The position numbers and the translations under genes were made by a program. Under the pieces are notes generated by a model. It was given only the letters and a program-made list of their open reading frames with translations. It searched no databases and was not told the origin of the DNA. Below are positions 11,340-21,413 of a stretch of DNA of 64,000 nucleotides, in pieces (the first letter of the stretch is position 1; the number at the start of each line of letters is the position of its first letter). Source of the stretch: Liriodendron chinense (taxonomy: Eukaryota > Streptophyta > Magnoliopsida > Magnoliales > Magnoliaceae); contig ML058408.1 in assembly GCA_003013855.2 (NCBI GenBank), positions 6,363,356-6,427,355 of the forward strand, read 5' to 3'.

Positions 11340-11730
11340 GGAAGGGTCTTCTTCTTAGAGGATGATGGCTAAAGTAGAAGCCGAATAGACAAGTGCGATG
11401 GGCAAGTTGTGCCCCTAGTTGCTTGCTGGAGAAATGGGTGGGTTGTGCCCCTCGTTGAGCAATGTCGTGAAGAATGAACTGACTGGAGGTGCCCCTTGCA
11501 TGATGATGGGCTCTGGGATTGAAATAGTTGAGGATGTCCCTTGTAGGATGAGAGGTTCAAACTCTGAACTGGAGTCAGTGGCATGGATAAACTAGAGAGG
11601 AGACTCTTCTATGAAAGCTGGATAGGCAGGAGGTGCCCCTTGCATTGTGGAGACTAGATCGACTGGAGATGCCCCTTGCAGGATGAGGGGTTCTGAAACT
11701 GGATTGTTTAGGGGTGCCCCTTGCTAACCT
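11340..11730 (-). repeat. Dispersed AAGGGGCA motifs between gag and protease (B)
   Basis: On the minus strand, (C)AAGGGGCA or a close variant recurs six to seven times, 35-75 bases apart (near 11408, 11440, 11497, 11634, 11670 and 11716). In one frame they encode YKGHPQ, CKGHLQ, TRGTTHP and TRGTTCP. Element C has the same at 15643-16030 and 17520-17610. The motif resembles the element's own polypurine tract AAAGAGGGGCAT. Confidence 0.6.
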
Positions 11731-13070
11731 TGATCAGGGAACTTTGAGTTCCATCTTAACTGTTGCTGTTGCTGTGGTTGTCCGTGCTGATGGAGGAATA
11801 GTGTACCTTCGGTAGAGGCGACAAGGTCGTCTTCTTCTATTGGATGGGGGATGAGGACACTTCTGTTATCATTCTCGTATTCAGTAGGCTCTTCTTCCAC
11901 TGTCGGTTGTATAAGAGACGCTTGATAAGGCCACCAAGGGGAGATCATCCCAGCCCTTATTCCGGCTTCGACTTGTTCCCCGGCGTAGATGAGTTGGGTG
12001 AAGTTCGCATATGGATGTGAGACAAGGTATTCAGAGATACTTGGATTTGTCGAGTGAACGATCATGGAGATTTTCTCCTCATCGTCGATGGGAGTCTTCA
12101 TTCTAGCGGCCATGGCCCGCCACCGTCCAACGTAAGCTGACAATGTTTCGTCACTTCTTTGCCTAAGAGCTGCGAGATCCGCTCTCCTGGGTGTCATGTT
12201 AAGATTGTATGCGAACTTGTTGACGAAAGCCTGGGAAAGCTGCTCCTAAGTCCTGATGCGATGACAGTCCAATGATGTGTACCAGTCTAGGGCATCGTCT
12301 TTCAAGGGCTTTTGAAACAGACGGATCAACGCTCCGTCGTTGCTTGCCACAGCATCTAGCTCACCACAAAATGATCTCAAGTGGTTTATAGGACACCCTG
12401 TCCCATCATATCTTTTAAATTTTGGTACCTGAAAGCCTTAAGGTACCATTGCATCTGGAAATGGACAAAGGTCCCTGAACTTAATAGATGGAAGATCCAC
12501 CCCTTGCTGCTTCTGCAACTTTCTCTTCATCTCTCGCATCTGTTCTCGGAGTTGTTTGATTTAAGAAGCACTAGATGAGGGAGATCTTGCCCCTTGCCAG
12601 GCCTGAGCTGGCCCCCTTTCGTAATAATTGGTGTCATTGATGCTCCTATGATTCTTGTTTGAAGAAGGTTGGGCTTGATAATTACTCCCATTATAGGGAC
12701 TTTGTTGGACTGGAGCTGAGAAGGGAGACTGCAAAGAAATCCCAGTCACAGGAGAATATTGAAATTGGTTGGAACTCCCATTAGGAAGAGGATGTTGGAA
12801 TTGGGTCGGAGTTCTGGTTGTTGGATGTGACTGAAAATGGTTCTCATTTGTGGGAGGATACTGGGAGAAATACCCTGAGGTTGAGGGTTGTTCTGATTGA
12901 AGGCCCCTGTTAGGAGGGTATCGAAAGTCCTGAGTGATCCCTGGCAGTTATGGTTGGTATGAACTGAAGGCCGGGAGTGCCTTCGATGGTTGTTGAGGTT
13001 GTTGAACTGGACCAGCTTGATTGCTAGCTGCTGAAACCTAGGCTCATGTGAATCGGAGAAGCATTTCCTG
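11724..13070 (-). pseudogene. gag of element B (decayed)
   Basis: The longest open part, 12197-11724, has DLAALRQRSDETLSAYVGRW, followed by SEYLVSHPYANFTQLI and GEQVEAGIRAG, typical of Tat-lineage Gag capsid regions. Upstream in another frame (12560-12200) are KRYDGTGCPINHL and DDALDWYTSL, the usual start of the retrotransposon gag domain. Further upstream (13060-12565) is a Gln/Pro/Ser-rich N-terminal part. Stops and frame breaks separate these pieces. Gag would form the virus-like particle in the cytoplasm. The order gag then protease on the minus strand confirms the element's direction. Confidence 0.75.
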
Positions 13071-13399
13071 CATGGCCTTCATGCTTTGTTGTAGCTCTTG
13101 GATGCTAGGAATTGGCATAGATTCTATCGGGTTTAACTGTGGAGACGAAGCCTCAGGTATTTCGAGGGTAGGGAAGGAGAGGGCCATGTTGGTTTTGTAT
13201 TGGACGTGGCAGGGTGATTTGTTTGGAGGAGAAATGGTGGGGAAGTATGCTTTACTTTTTTTTGGGGTTTTGGGATTTTTTTTTTCTTTTTTTTGGATGG
13301 AATGCTATGCAGATGAGATTGTATGAGGACTAGTGACTTTCATATATAGGAGGGATTCAACTTTTTAAGTTGGATCACAACTAGTGGGACTAACATTCT

Positions 13400-13417
13400 T
13401 CCCCAGTGGAGTCGCCA
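13400..13417 (-). other. Primer-binding site of element B
   Basis: The minus strand reads TGGCGACTCCACTGGGGA, three bases (GAA) after the LTR terminus CCACA. The plus-strand copy ends in GCCA, as a tRNA 3' end with CCA would. From memory this fits the plant tRNA-Arg used by the Tat/Ogre group; the tRNA identity is less certain than the site. Confidence 0.8.
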
Positions 13418-13420
13418 TTC

Positions 13421-14788
13421 TGTGGACGCTGGCCGCTCCGCGCTCCCGAACGTTCTCCCTTCCTTTCGGAAAAGAAGAGGGGCGTGTGCGCGCGAATCGC
13501 CGTTTGTGCCACTGGCTTGCCTAGTTCTCGAGGGCTTTTTGTCGGTTGTCATGTTAAGCTGGATATGTTGAGATGAGTTTGTGTAAGATCAGAGTCGCCA
13601 CTAGACAGTTACTTCGAATCTACGGTCGGCTAGACCCCATAGAAAAGTTAGAGAAGGGAATCTGAAGATTCATTCCTCTAAAATGACTCCTTTTGATCTG
13701 CGGCCAGAGATTCGAGGTAAGGGATCACGGTTATAGGGTGGGAAGAGGTTAAGCACCCCACACACTGCCTGTACCAAGGTACGGTCTCTACTTCACAGAA
13801 TCGAACTAATACTTGAAAGTCTGATTTAATCCTCGTACATTCTCATGAATGACATGATGCATGAATGCAGGTCTGAACAGTAAGAGTTTCTAATGGGCAG
13901 GTTTCCATTAACAGGCAAGCCCAGAGCATACGCTCGAACTGACAGGTGCTTTATGTGGGATGCATGCTGTGTGTTTGAATAATCAAAGTGTTTGTAGTGA
14001 CATGATAAGCAGGGGGTTGGAAGAAAAGTAAATGTTGCACTTATGCTAGATGCGAATGAGATGATGTTGGTAAGAGAGTAGCTGGATGGACGGAGGTGTT
14101 GCAAGGGTTTGCTTCGAGTGGCTAGATCAAAACTTGGGTGGCTTGGGAGACTTAGACCAGGGTCAGGCTGGGCTGGACCAAGGCTAGACTCTTCTTACTC
14201 GGGCCCTCCTTGGTGGAGGAATGGGCTAATGGGGGGTGGAGATGGACTTGGAGCTCTCGGGCTGGATAGAGAGGAAGTGGATGTGAAGGGATGCTGTAAG
14301 TGAGAAGGGGCGGGGGTATTTATAGCTGCGAACAGTGGTAGCATACGTAATTATTTTTAGGCGGCACCCAGGGGGCCGCCCGTACGGCCGTTCTACTTCG
14401 GCTTCGGAGCGTACGGCCTCCGAACCTGAAGCAGAAAATCCCCAGGTTCGGTTGTCCGGACCTGCTTCGAGGCTGTGGTTTGGAACTCGATGAGTTGACT
14501 GGGTTTAGAAGATGGGTTGACACGGTGAGTTGACTCGGTGATTTGACTCAGCGGGTTGACTCACCAAGTTTGACTTTTTTTTATAGATTTTTTTACTGGT
14601 TTTTCTTATGGGGGGTTTTTCGGGCTGATGTTTAGGGGTGAGTTGACTGGGTTCAGGCTTGAACTGGGCTATGGATTGGGGCTTACAAGGTTGAGTTTGG
14701 CTGGGTTTAGACATGGGATTTGGGGGTACGGTCCTCCATTCATTCAATTATCTCTACCCACATTGTAGCCGAAGGTGGGGCGTCTACA
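13421..14788 (-). repeat. 5' LTR of element B (1368 bp)
   Basis: On the minus strand it runs from TGTAGACGCC (14788) to CGTCCACA (13421) and is followed by the primer-binding site. It aligns along its whole length with the C 3' LTR (50297-51655, opposite orientation). A TATAAATA lies at 14324-14317 (minus strand), upstream of a CCCCCGCCCC block. A TTGAC cluster lies in U3 at about 14488-14660. Confidence 0.88.
14317..14324 (-). promoter_or_regulatory. TATA box of the B 5' LTR
   Basis: TATAAATA on the minus strand is followed by CCCCCGCCCCTTCTCA. The C LTR has TATAAACCCCCGCCCC at 50783, so the core promoter is conserved. Confidence 0.6.
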
Positions 14789-15644
14789 AACACATCCTGG
14801 CATATCTGGATATCTCATCTCGCATCCATATGCGAATTTCTTACAGTTAATTCGTGCTGGAGAGCAAGTCGAAGCAGGAATCCGCGCAGGGACAATCTCC
14901 TGATGGCCTCATCAAGCCACTCCAGTCAAACGGAACAGAGTGGAAGGAAGACCCATCGGATATGGGAATGGAAACCGCAGCGGTTCTCCTCCTCGCCCGA
15001 CAAAGGTAAATAACATCATCGCCACTGCTCAGGGCAACCGATATGCTCCCCCACAGGGACGTCAACAGTATCAGCAGAATCAAGCTCAGTTTCAACCTCA
15101 GAAGTATCAGTCATAACCAAATCCTCAACCACAGCCACAACCACCTCGACAACAGCAGCAATTTAGGGGGAACGGCCAATAGTCATATCAGAATAGGCAG
15201 AATTACAGGGAGCTTAGGAAATTCACTCCTCTCACTCAGCCACTCAGTCAAGTCATGGCTATGTAGGTACAAAAGCAGTTACTCACTCTAATGGCACCCA
15301 AGCCTCCTCCAAATCATCTGTCTCCAAACTACCAAGAAAATGAGTATTGTGCTTACCATCAAGGGTGTGGCCACGCCACTGATCGATGCATGACTCTGAA
15401 GAATGCCATACAAGATCTGATTCACGACCGCAAAATCGTCATCTCGGTCCCCGGAACTCCTCCAGCAGCTTCTACCAATATCCTTCAGAATCCTTTGCCT
15501 CAACATTTGACGGACCCCAGTTCATCTCGTGGCCCTACCGTCAATAACATAGAAGAAGGAGAGCATCTCGATCGCTTCTTCTCCCCTATCCAGTCCATTC
15601 ATGCTTACACTTATGGGCCAACAAGTTCTCCTCCGATCTTGTAA
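14789..15644 (+). pseudogene. gag C-terminal part of element C
   Basis: Right at the B junction one frame reads YLISHPYANF, RAGEQVEAGIRAG, matching the B gag, then breaks. A Gln-rich linker follows (15040-15290). The frame 15291-15644 carries CAYHQGCGHATDRCMTLKNA, the modified zinc-knuckle region of Tat Gag, then a Pro/Ser-rich tail. The N-terminal half of Gag is missing because B inserted here. Several frameshifts are present. Confidence 0.75.
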
Positions 15645-16060
15645 GGGGCAAACCCCTTTCATCCTTCAGTCTCCGAGCTGTTAGTACTCGAAGGAGCACC
15701 TCCATATGACACACCAGTTGTTCAAGGACTCGTCCCCCTTTAAGGGGCACCTTACAACCATTCATGTTGGGAGCCGGTCATCCTGGAAGGAGTACAGTCG
15801 TGCATCGAGCCCGTATATGAACCTGTCATTCTGCAAAGGGCAATTTCAGCTCAGGAACAATCCGATCCGCAAGGGAGGAATTATACTCATCAGCAGCAAG
15901 AACCCATGTCTTGGAAGGGGCTCCTCCAATCAAGCCAATCATATTGCAAGGGGCAAGTCCCAGAGGCGTGTCAATCACACTACGACAGCTGGGACAAACA
16001 AAGAAACCCCTCACCATATCAAGGGGACCAGTGTTCATTCCATGGGAACCTCCTGCTCTA
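15643..16060 (+). repeat. Dispersed AAGGGGCA motifs between gag and protease (C)
   Basis: AAGGGGCA or close variants occur at 15643, 15742, about 15835, 15915, 15948 and 16021, with a second group as AGGGGCAC near 17523, 17562 and 17599 after the protease. They match the set in B. Confidence 0.6.
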
Positions 16061-16468
16061 GGGATGGTCAAGCCAGGACCACGACCCTATGTGATCTATT
16101 AAGACAAGCCTCGATACTATCCCTTCAGCACAGGCAACAATGTAGTCCTCAAGGTAAAAGCTCCATATGAGGAAGATCTGGTACTGACACCAGTACTGTT
16201 GCAAGAACCCGTGGTCCTAGAAAGCAAGGGAGAGGAAAATTATAAAGAAGTCCCGTGGCACTATCCGGAATGTGCAGAGGTAGGAAACATGAATCCCAAT
16301 GGGCGTTGCATCTAAAGAGATAATCAGAACAGAGGAGATCCCAAAGGCGCGCTCTCGAGCCTCAGTAACAAAAATGGAGCTGCATATGATGTGGCAACTC
16401 AGCTCAAGTTAATCCCTGCTCAAATCTCGGTGTGGGAGCTACTCTGCACATCGCGCATACACTGAGAA

Positions 16469-17164
16469 ATGTTTGCCAAAACCCTGAGTGATGCTCATGT
16501 CTCCTCCGATACGGCACCAGAAATGATAGCATTGATGATCGGACAACTCCTGGCTCCGCGCACCATCACCTTCACCGATAATGAGTTACCACCAGAAGGG
16601 CGCGACCATGGACGATCCCTCAACATAGCCTTACGATATAAAGACCTTTATGTCCCGCTGGTCCTTATCGATAACGGCTCAAGCTTAAATGTCTGCCCGC
16701 TCAAGACTGCAGAACACTTGGGAATCGGTCCCTCTTCATTTCGACCCAGCACCATATATGTCAGAGCATTCAACAACACCCGCCGATCAGTGGAAGGGGA
16801 GGTCAACATAGAGGTACAGATAGGTCCGAAAATCTCCACCATCACATTTCAAATCCTGGATATATCAGCCTCTTTCAACATGTTGTTCGGACGGCCTTGG
16901 CTGCACAAGGTTGGAGCTGTGCCATCAACCCTGCATCAACGGGTGAAGTACATCTGTGGAAATCCAGTGTTCTTTGTCCATGTAGAGAAGGAGCTCATCA
17001 TTCCTTCCAATGCTGCTGCCACTGAACCAGCTATCCCTGTCATCGGCATCCAACACTCTAAAGAAGACGTCCCGTTTCATAGTTTCGAATTCGAGACTGT
17101 GAACGCCATCGCCAATCCGAAACCAATGAGTGTGGATCGTGTCTTTCAGCAGCATAACGCCTGA
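16469..17164 (+). CDS. Aspartic protease region of element C
   Basis: This open frame of 231 residues contains the retropepsin active-site segment LVLIDNGSSLNV at about residues 66-77, where the usual D-T/S-G is D-N-G, then FRPSTIYVRAFNN, a second strand KISTITFQILDISASF and the flap-side LFGRPWLHKVGAVPS. It would cleave Gag-Pol during particle maturation. D-N-G in place of D-T/S-G may weaken catalysis. It is read separately from the flanking gag and RT pieces, which are in other frames; the true polyprotein start is not here. Confidence 0.75.
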   Translation: MFAKTLSDAHVSSDTAPEMIALMIGQLLAPRTITFTDNELPPEGRDHGRSLNIALRYKDLYVPLVLIDNGSSLNVCPLKTAEHLGIGPSSFRPSTIYVRAFNNTRRSVEGEVNIEVQIGPKISTITFQILDISASFNMLFGRPWLHKVGAVPSTLHQRVKYICGNPVFFVHVEKELIIPSNAAATEPAIPVIGIQHSKEDVPFHSFEFETVNAIANPKPMSVDRVFQQHNA

Positions 17165-18175
17165 GCCTCAAGTATAGGATGAAGAATCATTTCAAGTTCA
17201 GAAAGGTACCGCTAGTATATAATCAACGCAAATGGAGACTCGGGTATCGGGCAATCTTTATGGGAAAAAAAAAAGAAATTTTGGTGCTCACCGATTCAAT
17301 TCATCAGGCCAGGAGAGCCTTGCAGAGATCCAAGAGAAAATGAATCAATTGCACTACACAAAGGCCTTCCGATGAGCCTAGCTCGGGCCATGTGGCCCCC
17401 CATTCGATGGGATTGGATTCTCGAACCATCTAAGCCTCCAGAAGAAGAAGGAGAGGATGAAGATAAATAAGAAAATCAAATACAACAGCTTCAAGACCTG
17501 AAAACTCTGATACTTGCTCCTAACCAGGGGCACAACCTGCCCACTTCAATTCCAGCCAACTAGGGGCACTACTGGCCCATCTCAACATCAATCAGTAAGA
17601 GGCACGACCTGCCCATCTCTGCAGAACCAACATCATCAACCATTAGCCAGAGGTAGAAGCAGCCCATCCATTGGACCGAGAAAGGGAAATGGCCAGCCCT
17701 GGATTTGTCCGATGTCTAGATTCTGAACTCGTGTCTCGCCGTGGAACCAGACGAACTGCAATGCGAGGTAAGTGATCCGGGAGGGACTGAGTACGACTCA
17801 GATCTCGAACCCAACTAGCGAGAAATCATGGTCATTGGGCCAGACTGTGATTCTTCGTCCAAATCATCAACCCCCACTTCTCTAAGGGAAGGAGTGTGGG
17901 GTCCTGAGTGGTCATCCGTTCCCCTAACTTCTGAATCAGGCAGAGAGTCATCTGAGGGCTCTGGCTTCCAAAAGAAAAACGCTGGTTTAAGCAGCGAGCG
18001 GAACTTTGGGACAAGCTGGGATCAATCATAGTCTGCAATGCCCGCTTGTTCAAGGTCCCGTAAATTTCAAAAATCCAAAAAAATAAAAAACTTTCAAAAA
18101 CAAAAAATATCTAGCATTTCAATTCCAGAAAATTCTTAAAAACTAAAAAACATTTCTTTTCCTGCATTCAATAAT
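17165..18175 (+). mobile_element. Linker between protease and reverse transcriptase (C)
   Basis: No domain is recognised. The stretch holds Pro/Thr/Gly-rich repeats (TRGTTCP, TRGTTGP, VRGTTCP at 17514-17640), short broken frames and an A-rich segment (18060-18165). Confidence 0.5.
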
Positions 18176-19252
18176 GTGCCGAATTTGTCTAAAGAGTCGC
18201 ATGAGTTTGAAGTCGAATCATATGATTTTGACATCGAATTAGACTTCGAGCTCATGGGTCTGGACGAAGCTCGGGATGAGGAAGATGATGACTCGGCTCC
18301 CGAACTAGAGGATCTTCTCAAAAAGTTTAAATCTAAAGCCAATGTTGTAGCCGATGATTTCGAGGTAGTAAACTTGGGGACACCTGAGATCCCTATGGAA
18401 GTACGCATTGGAAAGTCGTTGCCACCAGAGATGAAGCAGATGATGATAGAGTTCCTAGCTCCAAGATTGTCCAATTTCGCGTTCTCATATGACGACATGC
18501 CGGGGCTCGATGAAGAGCTCGTTGTACACCATCTGCCAACCAAGCCAGATATGAGGCCAGTGAAGCAAAAACTTTAAAGAATGAAGCCAGAATGGGCCCT
18601 AAAAGTCTGAGATGAAGTCATCAAGAAGTACAATGTAGGATTCGTAGTAGTCTCCAACTACCCTGAATGGCTCACCAACATCGTACCAGTACCGAAGAAG
18701 GATGGCAAGGTTCGAATGTGCTTCGACTTTCGAGATCTCAACAAAGCCAGTCCTAAAGATGATTTCCCTTTGCCACATATCGACACTCTGGTCAACAACA
18801 ATGCTGGGTACAAGGTCTTCTCATTCATGGACGGGTTCTCAGGTTACAATTAGATCAAGATCGCTGTCGAAGATCGTGAGAAGACATCATTTATCACTCC
18901 CTAGGGAACCTTCTATTACAGGGTAAGGCCGTTCAGTCTAAAGAACGCAGGAGCAACATATCAGTGAGCAATGACAACATTATTCCACGACATGATGAAC
19001 AAAGAGCTTGAAGTATATGTGGATGATATGATCGTCAAATCTCGCACGATCGAAGGACACTTTGAAGATCTGAAGAAGTTATTCAACAGATTAGAAAAGT
19101 ACAAGCTCCGTCTCAACCCTCAGAAATGTGTCTTCGGTGCAATGGGAGGCAAACTCCTTGGCTTTATGGTGAGCGAGGATGGCATCAGGGTCGACGAAAC
19201 TAAAACCAGAGTAATCATCGAGATGCCCCCTCATCAGAACTATATAACCTGA
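18176..19252 (+). pseudogene. Reverse transcriptase of element C (broken)
   Basis: The frame 18176-18577 is the acidic leader plus the start of the RT domain (VVHHLPTKPDMRPVKQKL). The next pieces give VRMCFDFRDLNKASPKDDFP (motif with the first catalytic Asp nearby), FSFMDGFSGYN and YVDDMIVKSRT, whose YVDD is the catalytic motif, then KYKLRLNPQKCVFG and LLGFMVSEDGIRVDETK. In-frame stops replace the Q of YNQI (TAG), the W of TPWG (TAG) and the R of YQRAM (TGA). The domain ends abruptly at MPPHQNY, without the connection and RNase H. Confidence 0.85.
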
Positions 19253-20130
19253 CAACTCCCTGGCCCTTCTCCATGCGGGGACTTGACATTATTGGGAAGA
19301 TCAGTCTAAAAGCATCAGACGGTCATGAGTATATACTTGTGGCAGTTGACTACTTCACCAAGTGGGTAGAAGTAGCCTCTTACACCACGATTGCAGCATC
19401 CCAGGTGATCAAACTCATGAAGAACAACATCATATGCCGGTATGGAATCCCTAATGCTATCATCACAGATAATGGGACCCCGTTCGTCAACAAGAAGATG
19501 GATGACTTCCTCAGCAAATTCAAGATTCAACGTCAACGATCGAGCCCTTACCGTCCTCAGATGAATGTTAGGGTAGAAGCCACAAACAAGAAAATCGTCA
19601 GGATACTCGAGAAGATGGTCGTGACTTATCGAGATTGGTCAGATATGCTCCCATATGCACTTTGGGCCTATCGAACGTTTGTACTGTCTGCTACAGGCAT
19701 TACTCTTTTCGAGCTTACATATGGAATGGAAGCAGTTCTACCAGTCGAGGTGGAAATACCGTCACTACGGGTGTTACTAGAAAGCGGAATTGAAGAAGGA
19801 GAATGGCAACGTGTCATATTTGATCAGGTACAGCTAGCAGATGAGAAGCGCATGCGTGCGCTAAGTCATTCCCAGTGTTATAAAAAAAGGATCACTCGGG
19901 CTTACAACAAGAGAGTCCGAAACAGAAGTTTCAAGGTGGGCGACATGGTCATGAAGAAGATTCTACCATCACACCTTCCTGATCCCAGGGGAAAGTTCAA
20001 ACCCTCGTGGGACGAACCGCTGATCATAAGAGAAGTACTTCCTGGAGGTGCCCTCAGACTCACCAGCATGAGAGGGGTGGATCTTCCTGAGCCAATCAAC
20101 GCCGGCAAAATGAAGATCTTTCACGGGTAA
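19253..20130 (+). pseudogene. Integrase of element C, fused after a deletion
   Basis: The open frame 19273-20130 (285 residues) has the integrase core: GLDIIGKI (first Asp), YGIPNAIITDNGTPF (second Asp) and VEATNKKIVRIL (Glu), then WAYRTFVLSATGITLFELTY and the C-terminal part KVGDMVMKKI, WDEPLIIREVLPGGALRL, typical of Tat integrases. The usual NGQ before the Glu is NVR. The zinc-binding H2C2 domain and RNase H are missing: sequence passes from the RT thumb (19250) to WPFSMRGLDIIG in about 20 bases, so several hundred codons were deleted. Integrase joins element DNA to the chromosome in the nucleus; this copy lacks its N-terminal domain. Confidence 0.85.
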
Positions 20131-20222
20131 CTCATTCTGACCTTATCAAGAGTTACATTAATAGAGCTGAAGTCAAGAGGTTGAAGCTAAAACCTCTGAG
20201 AAATCATTTCCATCCACCAAAT

Positions 20223-20331
20223 AGTGTTTCAAAAGGGATTCAAAAGAAAAAAATAAAAAGAAAAAAAAGAAGAAGAAGAAGGAATACAAAAAAAAAAGAA
20301 AAGAAAAGAAAAGAAAAGAAAAGAAAAGAAA
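20223..20331 (+). repeat. Purine-rich tract with (AAAAG)n
   Basis: An A/G-only stretch includes about nine AAAAG units near 20295-20330. It lies just after the integrase stop and has no coding support. Confidence 0.9.
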
Positions 20332-20574
20332 ATGAGAAGCCAAAATAAGGCACCCGGGAAAAATCAACCTTAGAAGAAACACAGTCACCCACCCATCCAT
20401 CTCAGAAAGGTCTATGGCTAAGACCGACAGCTCTATCATCGTAACCCAGGATAAGGGCTGAAAGGCTGCCATCGGCCGGTAACGACGGATTCCCAACCTC
20501 TAGCTGCCGCAGTTATCCAAAAAAAAGGAAAAAAAAAAGAAGAAAATGAAAATATGTGCCTAAACAAAAAGGGC

Positions 20575-20790
20575 GGAGTGAAAACCCGAAAGGGCGATCC
20601 GAGTAAAAACAGTGGGCATACAGCGGACTTGGTGAAAACCCGAAAGGGCGCTAAGGGTAAAAATAACATAGCTGCCAAGGGGCAAGCAAGATCAAATACC
20701 CAGGACGTGGTGACAACCCGAGAGGGCGCCATGGGCAAAAATGACGGGAATAGGCCGACTGTGGTGAAAACTCGAAAGAGCACTACGGGC
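20575..20790 (+). repeat. GTGAAAACCCGAAAGGGCG repeats, C
   Basis: Copies begin near 20578, 20631, 20706 and 20764. Variants are CCCGAGAGGG (loop GAGA, still GNRA) and CTCGAAAGAG (both stem sides changed). Spacing is 53, 75 and 58 bases. The frame 20554-20838 reads GVKTRKGDPSKNSG, LVKTRKGAKGKNN, VVTTREGAMGKND, VVKTRKSTTGKNG. It lies in the 3' UTR, 450 bases after integrase, the same place as in B. Confidence 0.8.
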
Positions 20791-20839
20791 AAAAATGGCT
20801 CGAATGGAAAAAGAAAAATAAAAAAGTGCAGGTACTAAG

Positions 20840-21408
20840 AAATCAGACTGTCCAAATCAATTCAAGCAGCGGTAGTTCAAGAACAAGAAGAAGTGCAGTC
20901 GGGAACAAAGAACTCTACAAACTCTCACAATCTCAGGAAGTAACAGTTTCCATTTCCTACACCTCTAGGGAACCAAAGGGATCACACAAGTCAATCTTGA
21001 GACATCAGTCAAAGCATTGGCCGAGCCTCAGTTCTGATTCCTATGTCCCGGCACAAAATCCAGACACACTCATAAGACAACTCATGGCACAATAAGTTCT
21101 CAAAAAATTTTCTCTTTTCAATAAATGCGTCATGTTTCTTTTACATATATCATTCATCTTTTCAAAAAATACAAAAAAAATGCATCATCACCAGCCATGT
21201 ACTATGCAAAAAGGAACGTACAGACAGCCAACATAATCAATCTCTACCACCCTCCTCGGCCACATCAAGTAAGTCCTCTGACTCATAATGAAATAGCCTC
21301 GCTCTCAACCTGCTCACCTCCATACGCAGGTAATGTACCTCATCTCGCTCAAGGCTACGAATCGCCGCCTCCTCATCAGACAATCTCTAATCAATGAGCA
21401 ATCTCCTC
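20840..21408 (+). mobile_element. 3' UTR of C, left of the D insertion
   Basis: I see no coding frame with support. The stretch ends at GACAT (21409-21413) and resumes after the D array at 39218 with CATCTCACAATGATACC. Confidence 0.6.
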
Positions 21409-21413
21409 GACAT
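21409..21413. repeat. Target-site duplication GACAT, left copy
   Basis: GACAT sits directly before the left LTR of array D and recurs at 39213-39217 directly after the right LTR. No such pair flanks the middle LTR. Confidence 0.9.

Larger units (their letters stand above)
2922..14788 (-). mobile_element. Element B: Tat-lineage Ty3/gypsy retrotransposon lacking pol, minus strand
   Basis: In minus-strand order it has a 5' LTR (14788-13421), a primer-binding site, decayed gag, a spacer with repeated AAGGGGCA motifs, the C-terminal half of a protease, a degenerate stretch, a 3' UTR with hairpin repeats and tandem repeats, a polypurine tract and part of the 3' LTR. No reverse transcriptase, RNase H or integrase is visible, so it could only have moved with enzymes from relatives. 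It is inserted in the gag of element C at 14789 (possible target duplication AACAC, 14789-14793). Its 3' LTR is cut at 2922 by element A. Confidence 0.8.

Noticed and set aside
20173..20496. Minus-strand frame with poly-Phe stretch
   Set aside because: It is the complement of the (AAAAG)n purine tract.
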